Shown here in pieces: positions 35,701 to 47,700 of a stretch of 64,000 bases of DNA. The notes under the pieces are model-generated. The model searched no databases, was not told the origin of the DNA, and worked only from the letters and a program-made list of their open reading frames with translations. Made by a program: the position numbers and the translations under genes. The stretch covers positions 9,997,098 to 10,061,097 of the forward strand of contig NC_072451.1 in NCBI RefSeq assembly GCF_027596085.1, written 5' to 3'. This stretch comes from Anoplopoma fimbria (lineage: Eukaryota; Chordata; Actinopteri; Perciformes; Anoplopomatidae). Every line of letters starts with the position of its first letter. Position 1 is the first letter of the stretch.

Positions 35701-38700
35701 TCTCCATGTTGTGAGCTGTGTGCAAGCAATCCTGGTTACATGGGTTGTAGCTGCTGCTGTCATTGGTCAATCACAAATTGCATTAAATTCAAGAACTCAT
35801 GCAAGTCTAGCTGATCTGGGTACAAAAAGCATGGAATGCAGGTATTGTTTGACTGAGAAGTATACTTAAAAGGTATGGAGTACTGAAACCCAGCCCTAGT
35901 TTATCTGGACCAAAACCACGCCCCTCAGATCTTAACCCATTTAAATAAAGATGCCACAAGAGAAAATGACTCATATGAGGAACAAAAGTGATTGCAATTA
36001 GTCTGAAGATGCTGTGGTCTGAAAGCAAGTTGCCTGTGGATGACAGCAGGGCTGCTGGCTTTACTTCCTGAGAGACATACCTGCAGATGCATGCATGACT
36101 CAAGGACATGATTTGCATCACTGCGTCGTGCCTGGCATGCGTGCACTGCTGCCTGAGGGGCGGCTGCTCTTTTGTTCCACAGATAGCAAACACCGGGGAA
36201 GAAAAACAAAGCCACTCACAACGAACTCTGCTCTATTCATTCAGCGATGCAAGGCCTAAGGGAAAATGTACGGGACACGCACACTGCAGTTGTTAGTACC
36301 AGACTGTGACCCACACGGTGGGAACAGAGATTTATGAGAACGAACTATCTGACGATTTTAAAGGCGAGAAATGAGACGCGACAGATCCGCATATTAAAAA
36401 CCCGTCCACGTTGCCTCAGCCATCCCCTCTTCCTCTGGTGTAGTTTTATGATTTATTAAAGGCCGAGCGGTGTCAAGCAAAGCCTTGGTGTTGGTGAACT
36501 TTTCTTGACACGCCACTGCTGCATGCGAGGCAGACTGTAACGTACAGCTTAATCCAGTCACACACTCAACTTTGCCTCTTCCTCACTCACATTGTAATAG
36601 CTAGCTGTGGCTGGTGTATTTCACTGCTATACGAATGCAAAAAGAGTAACAATTGGTGCTGGGTCGGTCAGACACCCCTCTGGGAATCCATTTGTATTAT
36701 TACCACGCTTGGTTCTGCCAAGGTACCATTGATCTAGGGCACCAAAACATTATAGTGTGGGGAAAAAAGCAAGAACACCTTCATATATAATGCAATCCAA
36801 TACAACAACACTACAGACCATGGCCTCACCACAGAGCTGAACCACATAATTGCAATTTTCACAACCAATAAATACAACTTTTACAAAGGTTGCACTTTTT
36901 GCAATGCTGCATTATATCAAATGTGTCAACTCCCTGTATCGTATCAACATGAGGATGAACAGGTTGATGTAAAGATGTGTAGATGCTTTTCAAATTAAGC
37001 AAGATTTTAACCTTGAATTGGCACTGACTGACTTTAGAATCTGAATTTCAGCTGGATCGACTGCTGTTTGATGTTTAATTTGAGGGCAGTCATGATTGAC
37101 AGCAGATTGATTCCTTAAAGGATCAATGATCTGGCTGTGGGATGATAGCACAGATTTCTGGCAGGTAAAAACGAACCTCACAGCAAAACAAACCAGACTG
37201 TCCATATTGTTCTCAGCCATAGTACATTATTCTTTTCTTCTTCTTGCTTTTTATTTAAAGGCCCACCGGGGGGCATTTCTTGGGATCCATTAGCAGAAAT
37301 GTTATATAATAATCATAACTATGTTTCCATTATGTGTTATCACCTTAAGCCAAGAAACTTATATTTGTTGGCCTAGAATCAGCCCTTCATATCTTCATAG
37401 CGAGTGAGTCTTCTGGGCGAGGTGAATGGCGTTACCATGGTTTTGAACTCGGTGGCTCAAGTTACCTCAGTCTTGGAAAAGGAGCAGTGAGCAGAGGGAT
37501 ATTTAGTTGATTGCAATCTGCGACCTCACCACTACATCTCACCAAATCCTACGCACTGTGCCATTAAAGAGAATTGCATTAAGTAAAGTTGCCTTTCTCT
37601 TCTTTTTGTTGACCTTGTGTGAACTCCAAGTTTCGAGCTCAACCACTGAGGCTTTCAAATACATTAAAGGTGCTGTACTGTACATGCTCATATACATAAA
37701 GCTCACTCACAGATTCATGGTCCGTCAAGTCGGCCAGAACAAAGCAGCGATACTGCTGCTGGCCGGGGAGGGGTTTGTTGTAGTAGCCGTTGTATTTCTT
37801 CTCGTCGCCCAGCGTGAAGATCTCGGGCAGGGCGTCCAGTTTGGCAGCGATGTAGGGCTGCAGGAAGTCCTGGCTCTGTCTCTTCCGTCTCTGCAGACCG
37901 CTGTCAGCACCGGCCTCCAGGAGCTGCCGCAGGGAAGACACAACAGGCGACTTTGGGACGAGCATATCATGACACAACAAAACATGACACATCATCACAT
38001 GACAGAAAGTAATCACGTGTAGGAGATTCACGCTTCTCTTCAATTATTATTTCTATTCTTTTGAACTACTTTGTGACTTTTGTTTTTGCCGATCCTATTC
38101 AAATAATGCGACTTTTAATTCTGATCCAATTAAATTCTTCACCCCCTAATAAATTCCTACTAACCCTGTCCAAATTGATTTGCATCATTAATTAAGTATT
38201 CGACTCCTATTACTTGCAATTTTGTTTTTCCCCCTCCACTGCCTTTCATTCTCAATGCAAAACATATTTGTGTCCAAGATTGCTTTGTGGAAATAATTAA
38301 CTGATGACATCCTGGTCATATGCAGAGGTAATAGAGGAGAGCGGACTGATTTTCTGTCATATATAAATTGATCTACTAACAATCTATCTTTCAATAAAGA
38401 ACAGCATGAAACGTGAAACGAGGAGCATAACAGTACTATTGGGACTAAGATTTATTGCGAAACCAAATCTGACAATAAACACCCAACAATAGCTCATCTG
38501 CAGTATTCCAGTCAGCCAATCCTTGAGACTGTACAGAGATGCAGTAGTGTTACAGATTTCCAGTCCAAAGCTGTTAACATGATGGAGTGTTTCCAGCATA
38601 GGGGATACCCCTCAGCAAGGCAACCCTGTAAGTGAAGGAATCAAGAGCTGCCACAACTTCCTCCGGGTCACCTTCTCCACTAAATATCCACTCTTAGCCC

Positions 38701-41700
38701 GCAGGGTCAAAAACACCGTCCTTAAACTTTGGACCATCCTCCATGTCCCTCCATCTCTAAATAATGTCATCTCCGCTCCTTTGATGACAATCTGAGACTG
38801 GTTCTTTATGACACTTGAGAACCACCAAACACTGTCTCATCACTGTCTTATCAGCCTACAGGCTTTTTTTTTCCCAACAGTGGACACTGTGACAATGTTC
38901 TCATTCGTCACACACCAAAAAGTACTTTATGCATCCATGCAAAAAAAAAATAATACACCATAAAATCCTTCATCAACAGCAAGCAGAACACATTTTGTCC
39001 AAATGCTGAAACGTCTCTGTGGTCTGGTTTATGTTGGACAAACTAAAAGAGCTTATGAAGACACTCAACACAAAACATGGATTATGCTAGTGCTCTGCGC
39101 TGTGCTCTGCAGCGTCTTTAAAGCTCTGGGGAAGAGAAAACATTTCACCCTCTCCTAGAGGTGGTGGCATTATCACTGCTCCACATATTGGAATCATACT
39201 CTTCATACAGTTGAGCCCTTTGACCTACATGAAGAACTGAACATGTCATGTTTCATCCAATCCATTACGCTTGATGGATGCAGCACTTTTTGCACTTCCA
39301 TCTTTGTAACTATAACAGCTGATGGAAGCAGCACAAGCAGGGAGAACTGAAATGTAGAGCGAGGGACTGGCCGATTCAATGAAGATAGTTTAAATCAAAC
39401 AAAGAGCCTTACAGGTCCCCAAAAGGAAGGCAGGTACAGCTGGCAATGAAGACAAACTGAACTCGACTTGTAACTCTAACATGGTAAACCTCCTACTAGA
39501 ACAGGAATAATGGAACGCCACTCAGTACTCGGAACAATTGTGGACTTGGGGCAAATCCATCTACCCTGACACACACTTGACGCACACATTGAAAATGGCA
39601 ACCTATCAACTAAAAGGCAACAATTTCTGGAAACTTGGAAATTTCAACTGGTAAATTCCGACCTCTGGGTTGTCTGGAACGCAGAATGACTACAAATGTG
39701 GGAGATAACGGATGACATGTGACAGCAGCACTGATGAGCGACAAGTGAAACTCATTAGGTCGGGGGAGAAAAACACAGATTGGGAACAAACATAGGCAGG
39801 AAGTAAAACAAGATAAGACAGAAGAGGAGAGGACTTTCAAACTATTATAGGAAACTAAAAACTATTAAAAAAAATCCTTAGGACCATGATAGTAACATTT
39901 AGTGTTCTCTTGCTCCCGGTGTGATTGTGGAGCATGGGCTTTCATTGACCACTATCCAATAGATTTTAAATCATGTTTATTTAGTTACAAAATGAGAAAT
40001 GTACACCTTTATACAGACCAATGCTTCAACACAGTAATAGCACACACAGTAGGGTTTCTTTCCCATTGGAAGTGACTCTCTAGCCTCAGAATGCCCTGAA
40101 GATATGATTTTTAAATACGCCCAAATATGACAAAAATGAAACCATAATTTCACTGAACCAAACCAGACTGACATATCTTTACATTTCGAAAACTTAAACT
40201 CACAGTAATCAAATGTAAATGGACTACATTTATATACCACCTTTTAACCTGAACTGAACAGTGCGCTTTACATTTACCTCTTGTTCACCGGTTCACACAC
40301 ACATTCATGCACCAATGGTGGCAATTGACCCTTGGCTAAGCCCCTCCCACGCTGCCACTCCATCAAGCTGTCAGAGCTACCATGGAGCCCACACTGTCAC
40401 TAACCCTGAAGAAATATTATCTTACTTTTGGAAAACCGAAAAAAGCATTTTAAGAGAGACTCAGACAGAAGGGTCTATGATATGTTGATATATACAAGAT
40501 GTCAAACTGATTCAGGAGTGAAAACGGGTTAAAAAGATACAGAAAAAAGCTAAAGCTACAGGTCACAGTGTAAGAGTCAACCACCACATCACCTGGAGAT
40601 CGGGACGGAAGACAATGAAATTAGGGAACAACCCTGTTCCTGTTAAGCCAAGGTTCTTTATTCACTGTCACAACCATTAAAATACAAAAGCAACATGTGT
40701 ATACTTTCAGCAAACCTTCAGTAGCTAGCATAGCATAGAAGTGCTTAGCTAGATAATTATGTGGGGCCCTCTGTGCTCTGTTCACCTGACAACTATGTTG
40801 TATGCTTCTGCTCAGAGAGCAATTTCAAAGCCCCAACTCCAACTCCAACTCAACATCCACCTGTTGGCTCTGATCGTCACCCCCCCCCCCCCACTCCCTG
40901 CAGTGCCGAGCTTGGTGTTTCATTGTGGGTATAGAATTATCAGAGCTTGGAAGCAAAATATAAAGCTGTATATTTCAAATCCACACAATAATCTATTCCA
41001 CGTGTGTTGGCTGATGGTAATAACTCAAATCAATGAGCTGTGATCTGGGTGAGGTAGAGAAATCACACCAATTTCACCCGAGACCTGTCCTCTGTTCATT
41101 TAATCTAAATGCTAAATTCAGCCATCACACTTCAACCAGAAAGCCCCTGCACTGACACACTCCCTTTGCCAAACCAAAATGTAAAACTTATTGAAGGAGT
41201 CGGAAAACCGATTTGCAATGATAAGAGAATGGAGTGGATCCATCCTTGAGGGAAGTGTCGACGGTGCTAGGTGTTCTCCTTGTGTTCGATCTGACTGTGC
41301 TCTCGGATTCACAACACAAGAGACTGATCTCTATAATGGAACAAACCAAAAGAAAGGACCGGAGTATCTATATAACAAGATACCTCCATGTCTATAGGCC
41401 ATTATCTGCCTTAGTTTTGAATAGCTGTATTCATGTGACATCATTTCCATTTTATTTCCATAATGCAACAGGAGAGAGAATTAATGATAGACTGAGTAAC
41501 CACTATGGCAGCATGGTTCCAACTGTATCCAGTACTGTCTTTAGATACATAAGAAACAGAACGACCACTCTTCTTTTAGAGCTTACACAGTAAACACTCT
41601 GGGGAACACAATCCAGAGCAGTTGCTCATTAGAGGCTGCTTATGTAAACGCACCTAAAGCAGCATGTTCACCTGTAGGTTAGGAAGCACTTGGTAATGAA

Positions 41701-44700
41701 ACACAAAAGACATGGCTAATGGATTTTACCTGACAGCCGGTAATTACAGTATAAAAATTGCAGTAAAAGTGAAAGAGCTCTTCTTTAAAGCTGCTTCCTA
41801 TACAAACTGGAACTTGATGACTTTGGTGACACCTTGAATCCCTCAGTGGTTGTTTAACATTTCAGTAGCAGGGATGACTCAGCGCTTGATCTTCCGCCAA
41901 TGCAGAGTGAAGACAAACATAATCTGAAAAGATGATCTGAGACTGTCGTAATGCCAGCTGAACACTGGAATTTGTGTCAGTGGGCTAAGGGCTGTTTTTC
42001 ACTGGTCAGCCAGAGGATAAACTCTACCCTTAAGTCATTGTTGAGTCATTCTCTAAAGTAAGAATACCCACCCAACTCCCTCACAACCAACAACAACCTT
42101 TTTTTAGCTCAACATTAATCCTATCTTTTACAGAAGGGGCCAAGCAAAGAAGGGACCCCACATCACCCACTCTACCCACTGGGATTAACATATTTATAAC
42201 ATCAACATTTAATTGGAAAGTTATATATGTAAGATATGATCTACAACTTAATTGTGCAGTTATCAAAAAAGAGCCTATGTAGAGCAGGAGGATGATCCTC
42301 CTATCATCATGGCCACTTGCTGAGTATCAAAATGTAATTCTTGTCCATTCATATTTTGGGAAATAAACTCCTTAAATAGAAACATTACTTTGATTATCAA
42401 ACAAATGGAAGGAGGTGTTGACCAGTAAAAGGCCATTGCTATCAGCCTACCAGGAGACTATCAGAGCTATGGGGATGGGAAAACCATATTAGATTAAATA
42501 AGCTCCATATGTTAACATGAATATCAACAGTAAAATATGATTGAGTATAAGTATGTTTGACTTTTGGAGATGTCTCTTGCAGGAATAGGTCCAAACTCAG
42601 GGTAGTGTTTCCAGAACATACTTTCTAGAATTGTAAGAACCTTGGCAGGCCTTCCTGTGACATGTAGGATAGGTTTTTACACTTTTCAGAAGTAGGGGAT
42701 GATATTTCCCAAAAAGAAACAATTTTATACTTCTTTATCTCGTCCTCTCAGATTATAACTCCAATAACAATGTAGCCACTGATTTCCAGTAAACACAATC
42801 CTACAATGACGAAAAACATGACAAAAGAAGAGGTGATTTCTAGGAACTAGAAATAGATGCATTCTCCTGATAATGGCAGGGGCTATGGTGATGTCATTCC
42901 ATAGCCCCTTGCAGATTATTCATGGCAGTATAGGCCCTTTACATAGCAGCCATTTAGGCATGTCATTGCAGGGTAAGACCAAGTGTTATTAATAACATCA
43001 ATTATGGCCGTCTTACATTTAGGTGTGTGATTTCAGATAGCACGCCGACATCACAGGAGCAAAAGAGCCATGACGTTAAACACAACAGCGTCTATTGTGA
43101 CCTATAACATTCACGTCCGGCAGCTATTTGCATCCTAAACAATAATAATAGAGGGTGAACTGGGTGTTGACGTCCTCTGCTCGGAGGGTGAGGAGTTCTA
43201 GGACCTTTTTGTCTCCCCAATTTGCTGCCATTCCCGGTTGCTGTAGGTTAGCTGCTAACTGCTGCTAGATTTTCTCAAAATTTCCCGGTGGTTGAGGCGC
43301 ACACATAACAAGTAATCAAAATGTCACATCCATTCGGCTGTACCGGCTGTCACTTTTAAAACACACGTCAGCTTGGCTTTGTGACTACCTCAGCAGTTGT
43401 GACTACAATCTTGCTGACAGCTCAGTCAGAACACCTCTTACCCAATCTGCCAACATCATGTCAAATTCCCCCTTCATCATTACTTTTGGACATAACTCTT
43501 TATCATGAAAACAAACAACCAGTTTGTCATGACATTTATTGCTATATTCATGCTCCCAAGAGGTAGAATCCTAAAGCTTGATCTATTGACATATTGTCTT
43601 ATGCCAGCATTTGGCCCACCTCTCTACTTGTGTTTCCCAAAAAATATCCATTTATTTTGCACATTCATGCTCCCCAGGGAATTGGCCCATTACAGTAAAA
43701 ACACTTAATCGGCCTTCCTCAAGAACCTCTTTCCAACTTTATACTTTGTACACAAGTATATCATTTCCATGAAATATGTTGTGGATACTGGTAGTCACTT
43801 CTGATTTTGGTGACCAATCCTGCTAAGCCTTTCTCCTTCACAATCCCAATGCCAACATTTGAGCTTTCATTTGATTTCCATATTTCAATGATACTTACAA
43901 ATCACTCCAATGTCAATTTGGTTATTGTATAAACTTTACCTTGACGCCACCTAGGCTAGATTACCAACTTTGTACATATTATATATAATTGCCAGACTGT
44001 CAGGAATATTCTAGGTCCTCAAATCATGAAGCACCATGATTTTCTAATCTGGTCGCCTTGCCTTTAGCTCTACCAAAATAAAAAAAATCCACACAACATA
44101 TTGTATAACGTCAAAGGCTGATTGATGTAACGGTCTCTGAATACATTCATGCTCCTCAGAGAGAGACCCCTAAAGAATTTGGTGACTCGATGACCTCCTC
44201 TGGGCATCAGCGAGTTCAAGTGTTATGTTTTCAGTCCCGCTAACAAAAATGCTGTCAGAATAGTTAAATCATCAGTATGTTGGCCCAATTTAATGTTTTT
44301 TTTTCTAGAGGGGCTTCAGAAATATAGTCTTGTTCGCTGTGATGTCATAGCACAGAACCAGTTAAAACAAAGCTATAGCAAATAACACGGAATAATATCA
44401 TGCAATGCAATAAACAGCCAAAGAAGACATGATAACATGTCATAGTAGGAAGAGCACAGGTGTAAATAATGAAATGAAAGGATTCCAATCAAGGCTTCAG
44501 GTTCAGGGCTCACTGTTACACTGCTGCGGCTTGTTGGGACACTTTGATTGAAAAGAGCCATGGCTAATGTTATTAGTAACAGCTGTGCTTTTCCTGCTAT
44601 AACAAGCCAAAATGTTTTCATGAGCAGGTCCCTGTTTACTCTGCATCACATGCTTTACCGGCTTGGTTCACAGGTGTGTCTAAAGCATGTGGGCGTCGCC

Positions 44701-47700
44701 ACACAAAGAGATCGGTAATGCAAATGTTTAGTTGATGTGTTAAAATAAATAAAATGTCATTTTTTATCTAAAAAGGTTTCTTTGCAAATGTTTTTTCAGC
44801 AAGGAAATGCTCACACAATGTGCCTCATGGAGATTTTTCAGCAGTGTTACCTATACAGTGCTTCAATTCAGATTTAACAAACTGTCTAAAACACAAACCT
44901 GTAAATCAATCGCTTGCTTCAACCTGATGAATGCCTCCTGTTTGTGAACTTGTGTTCTTTAAATAGAGTTTGATCATTAGCCTAATCAACGCCCCCAAAG
45001 GGCTATATAATGACATATTAAAGAGAGTCAAAGGAAAACAATCTAAATATGTACTAATTGTAAATTGTGTGTTGTTACATGAGGTCTCAGTGTGTTTAAA
45101 CATCATTTTAACAAAACTTTGTTTAGGAGAAAAAAAGGGACCATTAACCATAACCACCACATGCTTAACTCCAACACCAAGCCTAACCTTAACCAAAAAC
45201 CAGAAAATGGAACAGTTTGCCTTTTTGGGAGCAGCTTTTAGGGGACTCGTTTCGATGTCCCCTTTGCATGCCAAATACAAGTCCACTCACCTCATGTACG
45301 TCCATGTCTTCAGGGTTCTCCCATCTCCTCAGAGAAACCGGGTTAACAGGGACAACCACTATGTAGTACCACCTGTATCAAACACAGTGACACAGCTGCA
45401 TTACACAACCATATGCCTCGTATACACACACATACAAAACATATGCTTCAATGTGAATTACAAGCTGTTTCATTTCAGTCATCTATTGCTGATGTTTCAA
45501 GTGTTTTCTTAATATTTGTTCTAAACTTTTTACATTTACGTCTCCTAAACACTGGAGGCATACGTTTGCTCTTCGACTAATGAAAAGGTCTGGGTCGGGC
45601 ATTGAAATAGAAATGGTATTAGTTGGACTTTTTTTCTCCATCAGACCCACTTCTCTTTTTACAGCTTACTTGTGGGCAATTTCTTCAGAGAAACAAACAC
45701 TTGAAACACAATTAAGTCCAAGTAATTTGCAGCGCCTGTCTCCTGGATCGAGCTGGGTAATAATAAAAATGTAACCTTCTACTGAATTTGCAGCCTTTGC
45801 ATTTGAGATGGTCTTTGCTGATCAACTGTGGTTTAAAAGCATAACACTTAAATAAATTGCTTTTTAGTGTCAAGAGAGAGCTCAGGAGGGGCACCGGGGT
45901 TATTGCTAGCATGGCCATGTGGTTATAATCATGGCTTTGTGTTGTGGGACTGAAATTTTTGTTTGCTTCTGGAACTGTGACCTGAAAGAACTCTCTGCTG
46001 CAGCAGATAATTGGCTGGTTATGAACTGGCTAGAACAGAAGAAGAACCAGGCTTGTAATGGCTGCAGACAAGCTGAGCTATTGATTTAACTCAAAAAAAC
46101 ATTGTCTGTGTGCATCTTTTGTGTATCTCCACTTGACTTAGCCTTGCTCGGCTGCTGTGTGGTGAGGCCTTTTAAGGTCTTCACACAGCTCCTACACCAA
46201 GGGACAAATTCACAAAAGGATTCTGCAGCTCTTGCGGCCACTAAACCTGCACAAATTAGTCAAAAGGGAACCGTGAAATTCTAAAAGCACACACAAAATG
46301 ATGAAATGCAACTAATAACTGTGCTGCCGAGCAAATAGTGTCTCGGTGCTCCAGTGCCAATTTTAAGTTTTTATAGGTGATATCCAGGCATTTAGAGCAA
46401 AATTGGCCCATTTCTATGCAAAATGAGCCTCTGGTTAATGAAGATCAGCTCTAATAGCCACAAACAGTCACAGGAAAGCTATTATTACTATTAATGACAG
46501 GATGCAATGTAACTTGTGTCCTAAAAGATAAATGAATACAGCTTGCCTCCATTTCATATTTGACAATACATGAGAAAAAAAGAGATTTAAATAATCAATG
46601 AAGTGACGCGGCTGTGTCTTGTGTGTAAATGCGCACAGCGTCTCTCTTAATGAGAAGATGCACTTATCGTTTCTGCGGCTGTGGGATCGCTGCAGGCATT
46701 AAAAAATGTCTCAAAAAACCCAGCGTGCCGTATAAGACTGACTCTCAACCTTCACACCCGACACGTTGGGCCTATATTTGTGACTCGGTAACCTGTATTA
46801 GAAAAAGTTGAATATCACTTACATTAAGTGATACATCGACAATTTTCCTCTTCTCTTCTGTGTACTATTAATTGATCTTTTTGCCTACTACCTGTCTCGT
46901 TGAGAGTTAGATAATAAAATTGATACCGCTATCCTATTTGTATGCTAAATCTGCATGCTTACAGTCTTTATGCTAAGCTTAGCTAACCCTGTCTTCACTT
47001 CAGCTCTGTACATAATGCATATAACAGGAGATTGACATACTTGACTACTCTTTCATAGGATGGCGCATTTATACCTTGCTATATAGATAACTTCAATTAG
47101 ACGCAAAAACTGGCAAATTGCTCACAGCGGCAACATTTTTTGTGTGTTTGCGCTTTAATATCATTAGCACAACTTTGGTGATTGGGACCTTGAGAAGGAG
47201 CAGATAGCAGTTGCAGAAAATGAATTCACAGTGCTATCAATGGTGATGACCTTCTGTTGTGCCTGAAGGCGGTCCCCTTTCCTTAAGCTTTAATTATTTG
47301 GCTTGCCAACACATCCCAGGTGCTTTGTGCTTTGTGGTGCAGTGTCTCTGGAGCTTCAATGGTTTTAGCGCCTCATTTGACAGGATCTCATCTCATTCAA
47401 CACACTGTGCTGTCGGCTCAGCATCACCGCCTGCCAACATGAATCCAAATTTAATGTATTCAGGGTCATATTTCCCCACCACATTCTTTGGGAGCTTTTA
47501 CTGGCACTTTCCGTTTAAGTAAAATTAGCCGTTTTGTGTCATGGAGCGTAAGAAGATATTCAAATGTAACTGGTCATTAAAATGATCCTTTTTATAACTA
47601 TGTGAATTCTTGGGCACATTTAGATATAAAAAATACGTGTTTTTGTAAATAAACAAATAATCTAATCTAATCTAATTAATCAAACCATTTAGTGAGTATT

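Larger units (their letters stand above)
21732..37710 (-). other. ptprf intron, 16 kb
   Basis: The largest intron seen, GT-AG. Contents are listed separately: a GGTTC-rich inverted-repeat element (22870-23427), a G29 run, a full SINE (26891-27258), a 20 bp-period satellite (27400-27632), family A copy 3, repeat pair C (24555-24710 and 29660-29860), an unexplained 82-codon frame (30395-30643), a pyrimidine-rich block (32100-32620), an L1 endonuclease scrap (33610-33880), a direct duplication (35049-35440 and 36651-37055) and family B copy 2. Positions 25300-25950, 27650-28590 and 33900-35040 show nothing identifiable. Confidence 0.6.
37924..45290 (-). other. ptprf intron
   Basis: A 7.4 kb GT-AG intron. 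It contains a GIY-YIG-type retroelement remnant (38600-39300), a C13 run (40880-40892), a small perfect hairpin (42878-42909) and recurring TTCATGCTCC blocks at 43547, 43665 and 44147 from a degraded repeat. Positions 40200-40400 resemble a SINE tail. The rest (39400-40200, 41050-42800) shows nothing I can name. Confidence 0.55.

Noticed and set aside
41191..41593. 119-codon frame with ordinary amino-acid composition
   Set aside because: No motif, no splice context and several overlapping frames; no basis to call it a gene.
44970..45512. 180-codon plus-strand frame
   Set aside because: It overlaps the real ptprf exon 45291-45372 on the opposite strand, and its sequence has no family features.
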